NCBI RefSeq assembly: GCF_001941965.1
Contig: NZ_MKZO01000047.1
Coordinates: forward strand, 284,117 to 348,116
Direction: 5' to 3'
DNA from: Pseudomonas putida
GTDB taxonomy: Bacteria; Pseudomonadota; Gammaproteobacteria; Pseudomonadales; Pseudomonadaceae
Length of the DNA stretch: 64,000 nucleotides
Below the pieces are notes generated by a model. It had not been told where the DNA came from and did not search any database. It saw nothing but the letters and a program-made list of their open reading frames with translations. Position numbers and translations under genes: made by a program. Positions 1 through 7,572 of this stretch are shown here, piece by piece (within the stretch, counting starts at the first letter, position 1; the number at the start of each line of letters is the position of its first letter).

Positions 1-88
1 CGATGGCGGCGTGCCTGGCTGCCAGCGACCTGGAGAGGGTGGACTTTCCCGAAGCGATCTTGCCGCATAAGAGGTGGAGTACAGGCAT
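1..88 (-). CDS. AAA-family ATP-binding kinase, N-terminal fragment (continues past the left edge)
   Basis: Reading the minus strand from an ATG at 88 gives a protein whose first 20 residues contain a textbook Walker A loop, GKIASGKST, preceded by a hydrophobic beta strand (VLHLLC). This is the start of a small P-loop kinase or AAA-type ATP-binding protein. Only 29 codons lie in the window, so the substrate cannot be read. An AAGGA sequence lies about 12 bases upstream of the ATG. The gene is divergent from the methionine synthase operon, so 89-210 is a shared promoter region. A plus-strand open frame over the same bases was judged less convincing because it has no motif. Confidence 0.75.
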   Translation of the reverse strand, partial: MPVLHLLCGKIASGKSTLSRSLAARHAAI

Positions 89-130
89 GGGGGCGACGAT
101 TCCTTATCATGAGTCCGGCTAATGCTTCGC

Positions 131-143
131 TGAAATCAATTCA
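131..143 (+). promoter_or_regulatory. Candidate MetR binding site
   Basis: The bases TGAAATCAATTCA match the enterobacterial MetR consensus TGAA-N5-TTCA exactly. The site lies directly upstream of the promoter-like elements of an operon encoding a methionine synthase, which is the kind of gene MetR activates in response to homocysteine. The match is seen in the sequence; binding is inferred. Confidence 0.6.
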
Positions 144-144
144 A

Positions 145-173
145 TTTTGCTCATGATCCTTGCGCCCTAGAAT
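145..173 (+). promoter_or_regulatory. Candidate sigma-70 promoter of the mesX operon
   Basis: TTTTGC at 145-150 and TAGAAT at 168-173 are separated by 17 bases and lie 38 bases before the mesX start codon. The -35 is poor, as expected for an activator-dependent promoter, and the MetR-like box overlaps its upstream side. Confidence 0.4.
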
Positions 174-210
174 GCGCCCTATCGAGACAGCTACAGGGCG
201 CAGGACCGCG

Positions 211-1194
211 ATGAACAACGAATTCAGCTTCACCATCAAGAGTATTGATTTCGACGAGAACTATCAGCCCGCCGACAATACCCGCATTACCACCAACTTT
301 GCCAATCTGGCCCGTGGCACCCGCCGCCGGGAGAACCTGCGTAACACCCTGCGCATGATCGACAACCGCTTCAATGCCCTGGCGCACTGGGACAACCCGC
401 AAGGCGATCGCTACGCGGTCGAGCTCGAGATCATCTCCGTCGCGATGAATATCGACGGCAACCGCCGTATTGAAGCGCTGCCACTGATCGAAATCCTCAA
501 GACCAACATCATCGACCGGAAGACCGGCGAGCGTAGCGAAGGCATCGTCGGCAACAACTTCTCGTCCTATGTCCGTGATTACGACTTCAGCGTGTTGCTG
601 CTGGGGCACAACAAGGGGCAGGCCGGGTTCAGTACCCCGGAGGACTTCGGCGACCTGCACGGCAAGCTGTTCAAGTGCTTCGTGAACTCCAGCGCCTACA
701 GTGCGCATTTCGCCAAGCAGCCGGTCATCTGCCTGAGCGTATCGAGCAGCAAGACCTACCACCGTACCGAAAACCAGCACCCGGTGCTGGGCTTCGAGTA
801 CCAGCAGGACGAGTACTCCCTGACCGACGACTACTTCCGCAAGATGGGCCTGAAGGTGCGCTACTTCATGCCGCCGAACAGTGTTGCGCCGCTGGCGTTC
901 TACTTCTCCGGCGATCTGCTTGGCGACTACACCAATCTTGAGCTGATCAGCACCATCGCCACCATGGACACCTTCCAGAAGATCTATCGTCCGGAAATCT
1001 ACAACGCCAATTCCGCGGCCGGTAAGTCCTACCAGCCGAGCCTGAAGCACGAGGATTATTCATTGACCCGGATCGTCTACGACCGGGAAGAGCGCACCCG
1101 CCTGGCCATCGAGCAGGGCAAGTTCGCCGAAGAGCAGTTCATCAAGCCTTACCAGGCTGTTCTTCAGCAATGGTCCGCCAGCCACGCCTTCTGA
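211..1194 (+). CDS. mesX: DUF1852 protein, auxiliary factor of folate-independent methionine synthase (MesX)
   Basis: A 327-residue protein of the DUF1852 family, starting MNNEFSFTIKSIDFDENY. DUF1852 proteins are co-encoded with short MetE-like proteins, and published work on folate-independent methionine synthases named the pair MesX (DUF1852) and MesD, with MesX and oxygen needed for activity. No signal peptide or membrane segment is visible, so it should be cytosolic. The frame is open from 160, but the ATG at 211 is preferred because AGGA sits five bases upstream and the family begins here. mesD follows after 28 bases, so the two form an operon under the MetR-like box at 131-143. The methyl donor used by this system is not visible from sequence. 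Confidence 0.85.
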   Translation: MNNEFSFTIKSIDFDENYQPADNTRITTNFANLARGTRRRENLRNTLRMIDNRFNALAHWDNPQGDRYAVELEIISVAMNIDGNRRIEALPLIEILKTNIIDRKTGERSEGIVGNNFSSYVRDYDFSVLLLGHNKGQAGFSTPEDFGDLHGKLFKCFVNSSAYSAHFAKQPVICLSVSSSKTYHRTENQHPVLGFEYQQDEYSLTDDYFRKMGLKVRYFMPPNSVAPLAFYFSGDLLGDYTNLELISTIATMDTFQKIYRPEIYNANSAAGKSYQPSLKHEDYSLTRIVYDREERTRLAIEQGKFAEEQFIKPYQAVLQQWSASHAF

Positions 1195-1222
1195 ATAATC
1201 GAAACGACAAGGTCATCTGTTC

Positions 1223-2257
1223 ATGAAAAAACTGCTTCCAACTTCCACTGCCGGCAGCCTGCCAAAACCTTCCTGGCTGGCCCAGCCCGAAACCCTTTGG
1301 TCTCCCTGGAAACTCGAAGGCGAGGAACTGCTCCAGGGCAAGCAGGACGCCCTGCGCCTGGCGTTGCAGGAACAGCTACACGCGGGCATCGATATCGTCA
1401 GCGACGGCGAGCAGACCCGCCAGCACTTCGTCACGACCTTTATCGAGCACCTCGAAGGCGTCGATTTCGAGAAACGAGAAACCGTGCGCATCCGTGACCG
1501 TTATGACGCCAGCGTGCCGACCGTGGTGGGCGCGGTTTCGCGGAAGAAACCGGTGTTCGTCGAGGATGCGAGGTTTCTCCGCGAACAGACCGGGCAACCG
1601 ATCAAGTGGGCGCTGCCTGGCCCGATGACCATGATCGACACGCTCTACGATGCCCATTACAAGAGCCGCGAAAAACTCGCCTGGGAGTTCGCGAAGATCC
1701 TCAACCAGGAGGCCCGCGAGCTGGAAGCGGCAGGCGTCGATATCATCCAGTTCGATGAACCGGCCTTCAACGTGTTCTTCGATGAAGTGAACGAATGGGG
1801 CGTCGCCACCCTGGAGCGGGCCATCGAAGGCCTGAAATGCGAGACCGCCGTGCATATCTGCTACGGCTACGGCATCAAGGCCAACACCGACTGGAAGAAG
1901 ACCCTGGGTTCGGAATGGCGCCAATACGAAGAGGCCTTCCCCAGGCTGCAGAAGTCCAGCATCGATATCGTCTCGCTGGAGTGCCACAACTCCCATGTGC
2001 CGATGGAACTGATCGAGCTGATCCGCGGCAAAAAGGTGATGGTCGGCGCCATCGACGTGGCCAACCACGCCATCGAAACGCCGGAGGAGGTTGCCAACAC
2101 CCTGCGCAAGGCCCTGCAGTTCGTCGATGCCGACAAGCTCTATCCGTGCACCAACTGCGGCATGGCGCCGCTGCCGCGCCAGGTGGCGCGGGGCAAGCTC
2201 AACGCTTTGAGCGCGGGCGCGGAGATCGTCCGCAAAGAACTGCTCAACCAGTATTGA
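1223..2257 (+). CDS. mesD: Folate-independent methionine synthase core protein (MesD), MetE C-terminal-domain type
   Basis: A 344-residue protein corresponding only to the catalytic C-terminal half of cobalamin-independent methionine synthase; full MetE is about 750 residues. The zinc ligands used to activate homocysteine are all present: His211 and Cys213 (VHICYG), Glu253 (SLECHNSH) and Cys312 (CTNCGMAPL). The substrate-binding aspartate-glutamate motif QFDEPAF is also present. The folate-binding N-terminal domain is missing, which together with the adjacent DUF1852 gene places it in the MesD class rather than MetE. It transfers a methyl group to homocysteine in the cytosol. It sits between mesX and a flavin reductase in one operon. 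Confidence 0.85.
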   Translation: MKKLLPTSTAGSLPKPSWLAQPETLWSPWKLEGEELLQGKQDALRLALQEQLHAGIDIVSDGEQTRQHFVTTFIEHLEGVDFEKRETVRIRDRYDASVPTVVGAVSRKKPVFVEDARFLREQTGQPIKWALPGPMTMIDTLYDAHYKSREKLAWEFAKILNQEARELEAAGVDIIQFDEPAFNVFFDEVNEWGVATLERAIEGLKCETAVHICYGYGIKANTDWKKTLGSEWRQYEEAFPRLQKSSIDIVSLECHNSHVPMELIELIRGKKVMVGAIDVANHAIETPEEVANTLRKALQFVDADKLYPCTNCGMAPLPRQVARGKLNALSAGAEIVRKELLNQY

Positions 2258-2278
2258 TCCAGGCTGTCGAGACCTGTC

Positions 2279-2782
2279 ATGTCACTTTTCAGTACCGCCA
2301 TCGAGCCGCTGCATTTCCGTGAGGCGCTTGGGCACTACGCCTCCGGAATCACGGTAATCACCTCACTCATCGATGACGAGCCGGTCGGCTTCACCTGCCA
2401 GTCGTTCTACAGCGTGTCGGTGAATCCGCCGCTAGTGTCCTTCAGCGTGATGGCCGGTTCGGGGAGCTATCCGAGAATTCGCCAGGCGGGGCGCTTCGCG
2501 GTGAATATCCTCTCGGGCGCGCAGGTGGGAATTTCGAACCAGTTCGCCCGGCGTGGCATGGACAAATGGCAGGGCGTGGAATGGCAGGATTCGCCCCTGG
2601 GCAATCCCTTGATCGCCGGCAGCCTGCACTGGCTCGATTGCGAGATCCACGCCGAACATGTTGCTGGCGATCACCTCATCGTCATCGGTGAAGTCAAGGC
2701 GTTGAGCCCGGTACAAACCGACGTTGCGCAGCCCTTGCTGTACTTCAAGGGGGAATACTGCAATCTTGCCGCACACGCCTGA
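2279..2782 (+). CDS. Flavin reductase family protein (FMN-binding split barrel)
   Basis: A 167-residue protein with the flavin-reductase split-barrel fold. It has the N-terminal FREALGHYASGITVIT segment, the GFTCQSFYSVSVNPPLVSFSV flavin-binding region and a C-terminal PLLYFKGEYC strand. Such proteins use NAD(P)H to supply reduced FMN/FAD to an oxygen-using partner. It begins 21 bases after mesD and is likely co-transcribed with mesXD. Because MesD is reported to need oxygen, a reduced-flavin supplier in the same operon fits a flavin- or oxygen-dependent step. That link is inference; the enzyme family is clear. Confidence 0.8.
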   Translation: MSLFSTAIEPLHFREALGHYASGITVITSLIDDEPVGFTCQSFYSVSVNPPLVSFSVMAGSGSYPRIRQAGRFAVNILSGAQVGISNQFARRGMDKWQGVEWQDSPLGNPLIAGSLHWLDCEIHAEHVAGDHLIVIGEVKALSPVQTDVAQPLLYFKGEYCNLAAHA

Positions 2783-2812
2783 TACGCGCGTTCGTTCAAA
2801 CAAGGGTTTCCC

Positions 2813-3352
2813 ATGAAAAGCACCACGCTGAGCCTGATCTGCCACGCCCCGACGGAGGCCCAGCGGGTGGGGCGTTTCCCGGGGGCTGACGAAACTCCCC
2901 GCGACGTGGCGCAGGTGCGGCTATCGCTGCCTGTGGCCGACCACGTGCTGGTCGCGCCGGAGCTGCGTGCCCGGCAGACCGCCGAGGCCCTGGGCTTGCG
3001 AGGGCAGGTGGATGACGAGCTACGCGACTGCGATTTCGGGCGCTGGCAGGGCATGTTGCTCAAGCACCTGGAGGCGCAGGAGCCGGAGGCGCTGCAGCAG
3101 TGGCTCGGCGACCCGTGCGCCGCGCCTCACGACGGCGAGTCGATCGAGCATGTGTGCCAGCGTGTGGCACGCTGGGTGGAGGGCATGGCGCGGGGGGGCA
3201 GTTGGCAGGTGGTGACCCACCCGATGGTGGTCAGGGCGGCACTGATCCATGTGCTGGGCTGTCCGCTGGACACCTTCCACCGAATCGATGTGCCGCCATT
3301 GTCCGTGGTGCAACTCAGCCACTATGGACGCTGGCGGTTCAAGGCCGGCTGA
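2813..3352 (+). CDS. Histidine phosphatase superfamily protein with altered RHG motif
   Basis: A 179-residue protein of the phosphoglycerate-mutase/CobC-like superfamily. The second half of the active site is intact: APELRARQTAEAL, DGES at 107-110 and His136 in VVTHPMV. The usual N-terminal L-x-R-H-G/E motif reads SLICHAPT, so the catalytic histidine (His11) is kept but the arginine that binds phosphate before it is a cysteine. Activity may therefore be weak or altered. It starts 30 bases after the flavin reductase and runs towards the siderophore receptor. Similar proteins are often found beside TonB receptors in pseudomonads; a link to iron uptake is inference. Confidence 0.7.
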   Translation: MKSTTLSLICHAPTEAQRVGRFPGADETPRDVAQVRLSLPVADHVLVAPELRARQTAEALGLRGQVDDELRDCDFGRWQGMLLKHLEAQEPEALQQWLGDPCAAPHDGESIEHVCQRVARWVEGMARGGSWQVVTHPMVVRAALIHVLGCPLDTFHRIDVPPLSVVQLSHYGRWRFKAG

Positions 3353-3372
3353 ACGAAGGCTAGCGCTTGGCC

Positions 3373-5832
3373 TCAGAAGTCATACTTCACCGACAACATC
3401 ATGTTCCGCGGCTCCCCGTACACATTGCTCGGCACCGTGACCGAGGAGCTCAGCGAGTTATAGTACTTTTTGTCGAACGCGTTGTTCAGGTTCAGCTGCG
3501 CATCGATATGCTCGGTCGGCTTGAAGCCCAGCATGAGGTCCACCAGCGTGTAGCCATCCTGCTCCACCAGGTAGGTCGTGCCTTTGTTGTAGATACGGTT
3601 CTGGTGGTAGAGCGAACTGCCGACGCGCCACTGATCGAGCATGCCCGGCAACCTATAGGTGGTACTCAGCTTGAACAGGTGGCGCGGGATGTCGGTGTCG
3701 AACAGACGGCCCTCGTTGGCCTTGTTGGCATCCTTGCGGTACTTGGCCTCGGTGAAGGTGTAGCCAGCGCCCATTTGCCAGTCGGGGGTGAGCTGCCCCT
3801 GGAGTTCCAGCTCGATGCCCTGGCTGCGCACTTTGCCTGCGGCCTCATAGCATGAGGTGGTGGGATAGCTCGGGCACAGGCTCTGGTCGGTGATAGTCTT
3901 GGCGCGGTTTTCCTGGTCCAGCTGGAAAATGGCCGCCGAGGCGTTCAGGCCGCCGTCGAAATACTCGCCCTTGATACCCAGTTCGTAGTTCTTGCCGGTG
4001 ATGGGCGCGATGATCGAGCCCGAGGTGTCGAAGTAGCTCTGCGGCTTGAAGATATCGGTGTAGCTGACATAGACCGAGTGATGGGGGGCCAGGTCATAGA
4101 CCAGGCCCGCATATTTGGTCACGTGGCGGTTGACCTTGAGTTCGGTCGAGGTGCCTTTGTAGGGGGCGCTGGTGTTGTTTTCGTACCAGTCCAGGCGGCT
4201 GCCGAGGATCAGTTTCAACGGCTCGGCCAGGCTCCAGCGGGTGGTCGCATAGACGCTGTTGAGCTTGGCGTTGGTGTTCTGCCAGGCGTACTTGCTTTGG
4301 CTGTCGATCTTCCGGGTGTTGCCGTCCCAGTTGTAGGGATCGATGTTGCTATGCAGCAGGACATTGGTCGGCACATCGCCATTGAACACCACGCGGCGAT
4401 GGCTGGCGCCGAGCACCAGTTCGTGATCGCGGTCCAGCAGGCGGAAGGGACCGCTGGCATAGGCATCGAAGCTGTTCTGGGTTTCCCGGTAGTGGCCGGC
4501 GCCGACGAACTGGTCGTAGGTTCGGGTGGCAGTGCGCCCCAGGATATAGGTGCCCAGCATGTCCAGGTCGGCCCAGGTCCGCGTGGCCGACACATTGAGT
4601 TTCCAACCGTTGTCCAGGGCGTGCTCGATGGCGGCATAGGCCGACGTGCTGGTCTTGTTCCAGTATTCCCAGTCATTGCTCAGCGAGGTGGAGCGCGACA
4701 GCTTCAGGTCGCTGCCGTCGAAGCCTACGGGCAGGCCGGTCCAGCCGTTGCCGTTGTAGTTGTCCTGCTGGCGCGAGGCACTCAGGGTCAGGGTGGTGCT
4801 GTCGTTCAGGTCTGCCTCGAGAATCCCGTAGAACAGGCTGCGCTCGTTATCCAGCGCGTCGCGGAAGCTGCCCTGGGTCTGGTAGGCACTGACCAGCCGG
4901 CCGCGCACCGTACCGTTGTCGGTCAGCGGACCGGACAGGTCGACATCGGTGCGGTAGCGGTCCCAGGTACCGGCGCTGCCCTGGATGCTGGCCTGGAAGG
5001 CAGGAGTGGGCCGCTTGCGAATCAGGTTGATGGCTGCCGCCGGGTTGCCCGCGCCCTGCATCAGGCCGGTGGCGCCGCGCACGACTTCGACCCGGTCGTA
5101 CAGGGCCATGTCGGCGGACAGCAGGTCCTGGGACAACTGCGAACTGTCGAGGCTGGTGGGCAGGCCGTCGTACATGAGGTTGTCGAGGGCAAAGCCCCGG
5201 GCGTAATAGGTAGAGCGCTCCGGGCCGGTACGGCGGATGACCATGCCCGGGGTGTTCTGCACCACGTCGTTGAGGTCGGCCAGGGCCTGGTCGTCGAGGC
5301 GCTGGCGGGTCATCACCGTGACGCTTTGCGGGGTTTCCCGCAGTGACATCGCCAGTTTGGTCGCAGTCTTTTGCGCGCCGGTGGTGTAGGAGCCAGTACC
5401 TTCGGTGATATCGCCAAGGCGTTGGGCTTCGATGCTGGTGGCGCCCAGTTGCACGACGGAGGCCTCGCTGCTGATGGTTTCAAGCAGGTAGTTGTCGCCC
5501 GTCCTGAGCACCTGCAGTCCTGAGCCGCGCAGCAGCACGGCGAAGCCCTGGTCCACGCTGTAGTTGCCCTGCAGGCCTGGTGTCTGGCGGCCATGGGTCA
5601 AGGCGGCATCGAACGACAGCACCACGCCGGCTTCGCGGGCGAACTGGTTCAGGGCGCTGCCCAGGGCACCCGGGGCGATGCTGTAGGTGCGTGATGGCTG
5701 TTCGGCGTAGGCCTGGCCAGCGTCGCCCAGCAGCGGCTGGATGATCCCGGCCTGCAGGGCGACGGCGGCGCCCAGCAGCAACCTGGGCAGGGTCGGACCA
5801 GGGGTGATCAGGGGGCGGATAAAGCGTGGCAT
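3373..5832 (-). CDS. TonB-dependent siderophore receptor with N-terminal signalling domain
   Basis: An 819-residue outer-membrane receptor. It begins with a signal peptide (about 1-45, ending near AYA). A secretin/TonB short N-terminal (STN) signalling domain follows (TYSIAPGALGSALNQFA, about 50-120), then a plug domain (ETPQSVSVMTRQRL) and a 22-strand barrel ending in the terminal aromatic SVKYDF. The STN domain marks it as a transducer that signals through the FecR-type anti-sigma factor encoded just upstream. The plug and barrel resemble hydroxamate (ferrichrome-type) receptors, but the ligand is not certain. The ATG at 5832 was chosen because AAGGAGCC precedes it; the frame is open 23 codons further upstream. 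The downstream neighbour is convergent. Confidence 0.88.
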   Translation of the reverse strand: MPRFIRPLITPGPTLPRLLLGAAVALQAGIIQPLLGDAGQAYAEQPSRTYSIAPGALGSALNQFAREAGVVLSFDAALTHGRQTPGLQGNYSVDQGFAVLLRGSGLQVLRTGDNYLLETISSEASVVQLGATSIEAQRLGDITEGTGSYTTGAQKTATKLAMSLRETPQSVTVMTRQRLDDQALADLNDVVQNTPGMVIRRTGPERSTYYARGFALDNLMYDGLPTSLDSSQLSQDLLSADMALYDRVEVVRGATGLMQGAGNPAAAINLIRKRPTPAFQASIQGSAGTWDRYRTDVDLSGPLTDNGTVRGRLVSAYQTQGSFRDALDNERSLFYGILEADLNDSTTLTLSASRQQDNYNGNGWTGLPVGFDGSDLKLSRSTSLSNDWEYWNKTSTSAYAAIEHALDNGWKLNVSATRTWADLDMLGTYILGRTATRTYDQFVGAGHYRETQNSFDAYASGPFRLLDRDHELVLGASHRRVVFNGDVPTNVLLHSNIDPYNWDGNTRKIDSQSKYAWQNTNAKLNSVYATTRWSLAEPLKLILGSRLDWYENNTSAPYKGTSTELKVNRHVTKYAGLVYDLAPHHSVYVSYTDIFKPQSYFDTSGSIIAPITGKNYELGIKGEYFDGGLNASAAIFQLDQENRAKTITDQSLCPSYPTTSCYEAAGKVRSQGIELELQGQLTPDWQMGAGYTFTEAKYRKDANKANEGRLFDTDIPRHLFKLSTTYRLPGMLDQWRVGSSLYHQNRIYNKGTTYLVEQDGYTLVDLMLGFKPTEHIDAQLNLNNAFDKKYYNSLSSSVTVPSNVYGEPRNMMLSVKYDF

Positions 5833-5919
5833 GACGGCTCCTTCGAAGGCCTGTTTCAGGCGGTTGTCAGGAGAGCACGGACAACTCGCGGAATCCGACA
5901 ACGGACCTGCGAACTTTTT

Positions 5920-6861
5920 TCACGCTGCTGCAGTGAACCGCGTCCAGAAGCGGGTACGCGTGTGCATCTGGAGCTTGAGGGCCTGGGCGATGACCTGCAG
6001 CGTGCGGTCGATATCGTCGAGCGGATAGACCCCGGACACCCGCAGGCCGGCGATCGACTCGTCGCAGCGGATGAAGCCGCGGCGGTAACGTTCAAGCTCG
6101 GCAAGGGTGCGGTCCAGGCGCCAGTCGTCGACCACCAGGCGACCCTGGCTCCAGGCGCCCTGGCTGACGTCCGTGACGTGCGGCGCGGGCAGGGGGCCGG
6201 TGTCGAAGTCCAGGCCCATGCCGGCATCCACCCGCAGTGGCGTGCCGGCGCTGGCATTGCTGACGGCCACCGCATGTTCCAGCACGCTGAGGCGGGTGTG
6301 GTCGTCGAACAGGCGGATGCCGAAGCGGGTGCCCAGGGCGCGCATGTCACCGTGAGGACTGCGCACGCTGAGCGGGCGCGGGTCGGCGGCGGTCTCCACG
6401 AGGATTTCCCCGGCCCTCAGCAGGATCAGGCGCTGATCTGCGTCGTAGCGGATATCCACTGCGCTGCCGGTGTTGAGGAACAGGCGCGAGCCGTCGGCCA
6501 GCAGCAGGTTGCGGCGTTCGCCAATAGCGGTACGCAGATCGGCGAGCCATACCGGCGAGCGCTGGTAACCGCCCCACGCCAGGCCGGCCGCGCCCAACCC
6601 GAAGAGCATGCCCTTGAGCAGCGCGCGGCGTCCGCTGGCGCTGGCATCGGTACTCAGGGTGTATCGGGCCAGGCCGCCGGAAATCCCTTGCAGGCCGGCC
6701 TGCAGACGCTCCACCCGCTGCCAGGCCCAGGGATGCAACGGGTCGGCCAGCAACCAGTCCTGCAATTGCTCGCGGGTAGTTTGGCAGTGCGGCATGGCGC
6801 ATAACCGGGCATGCCACTGTGCCGCCGCGCGCAGGGCCAGGTGGCGATCGGACAGGGTCAT
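5920..6861 (-). CDS. fecR: FecR-type anti-sigma factor
   Basis: A 313-residue inner-membrane regulator. The N-terminal DUF4880 region carries the HPWAWQRVERLQ motif that binds the sigma factor. A single membrane segment follows near residues 85-105 (LLKGMLFGLGAAGLAWGG), then the periplasmic FecR domain (LLADGSRLFLNTGSAVDI) and a C-terminal domain related to STN. It relays siderophore binding by the receptor encoded downstream to FecI. Its ATG overlaps the fecI stop as ATGA, so the pair is translationally coupled. The receptor gene follows after 87 bases. Confidence 0.88.
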   Translation of the reverse strand: MTLSDRHLALRAAAQWHARLCAMPHCQTTREQLQDWLLADPLHPWAWQRVERLQAGLQGISGGLARYTLSTDASASGRRALLKGMLFGLGAAGLAWGGYQRSPVWLADLRTAIGERRNLLLADGSRLFLNTGSAVDIRYDADQRLILLRAGEILVETAADPRPLSVRSPHGDMRALGTRFGIRLFDDHTRLSVLEHAVAVSNASAGTPLRVDAGMGLDFDTGPLPAPHVTDVSQGAWSQGRLVVDDWRLDRTLAELERYRRGFIRCDESIAGLRVSGVYPLDDIDRTLQVIAQALKLQMHTRTRFWTRFTAAA

Positions 6862-7385
6862 GCCTGCGAGTCCAGCTCGAAGAACAGGCAGCGCTCGGTG
6901 GCCTTGGCCATGTACTTGGTCACCGAGCTGACGCTCACGCCGAGGCGCGCGGCGACTTCGCCGTAGGCCATGCCGTCGAGCTGCACGTAGAAGAAGGCCT
7001 GGCGCACCTTGGTGTCCAAGCCGTCGAGCATCGCATCCAGCTGCAGCAGGGTTTCCATGACCATGATCCGGCGTTCGGGTGAGCACTCCTGCATCAAAGG
7101 CTCGTTGGCCAGGTATTCCAGGTACGACCTTTCCAATTGGCGACGGCGCAACTGGTCGATCATCAGGCGCTTGGCCACGGTCGCCAGGTAACTGCGTGGC
7201 TCTTGTGGAACGCGGGTCAGCGCACTGCTGATCAGGCGCACGAAGGTGTCCTGGGTCAGGTCCGCCGCCTGCTCGCGGTCGCCCAGGCGTCGGAGCAGCC
7301 AGCCCAGCAGCCATTGGTTGTGGTCGCGATAAAGGCCGTGCATGTCGTCGTGCAGGGAAGAGGGGGGCAGCGAGCCGTTGGACAC
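6858..7385 (-). CDS. fecI: FecI-type ECF sigma factor
   Basis: A 175-residue ECF sigma factor with region 2 (LYRDHNQWLLGWLLRRLG to QDTFVRLISS) and region 4 (GMAYGEVAARLGVSVSSVTKYMAKA). It directs RNA polymerase to the receptor gene when FecR signals that ferri-siderophore is bound. The start is taken as GTG at 7385, where AAGGAG lies six bases upstream; the frame extends to 7457 without a ribosome site. It is the first gene of fecI-fecR-receptor and is divergent from an ABC exporter. A Fur-like sequence lies about 30 bases upstream. Confidence 0.85.
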   Translation of the reverse strand: MSNGSLPPSSLHDDMHGLYRDHNQWLLGWLLRRLGDREQAADLTQDTFVRLISSALTRVPQEPRSYLATVAKRLMIDQLRRRQLERSYLEYLANEPLMQECSPERRIMVMETLLQLDAMLDGLDTKVRQAFFYVQLDGMAYGEVAARLGVSVSSVTKYMAKATERCLFFELDSQA

Positions 7386-7412
7386 CGGGAACTCCTTGAG
7401 CCCACTAACGCG

Positions 7413-7434
7413 GATAAGAATTGATCGCAATTGT
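7413..7434 (-). promoter_or_regulatory. Possible Fur box upstream of fecI
   Basis: The AT-rich stretch beginning GATAAGAATTGATC, with the inverted repeat AATTG-ATCG-CAATT, lies about 28 bases upstream of the fecI GTG. It partly matches the Fur consensus and sits where iron control of fecI is expected. The match is imperfect. Confidence 0.35.
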
Positions 7435-7572
7435 ACGCTTCGCCAAGGACTTTGCAATCACCAGGTTTCTGGCATGTCGTTCAACTTCCCGAGTTTCCTG
7501 GAACCAAAAACCCCCGCAAAGCCTCCATCAGATGGCAGACTCTCCCCACCACCACCTTTGTAGAGATGCTCC

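Noticed and set aside
3..122. Plus-strand open frame at the left edge
   Set aside because: The opposite strand encodes a clear Walker A motif from a plausible start at 88, so the plus-strand frame is taken as its shadow.
1223..2257. Truncated metE pseudogene
   Set aside because: The gene has its own start, all zinc ligands, full conservation to the stop and the MesX partner, which fits a complete MesD protein and not a broken MetE.
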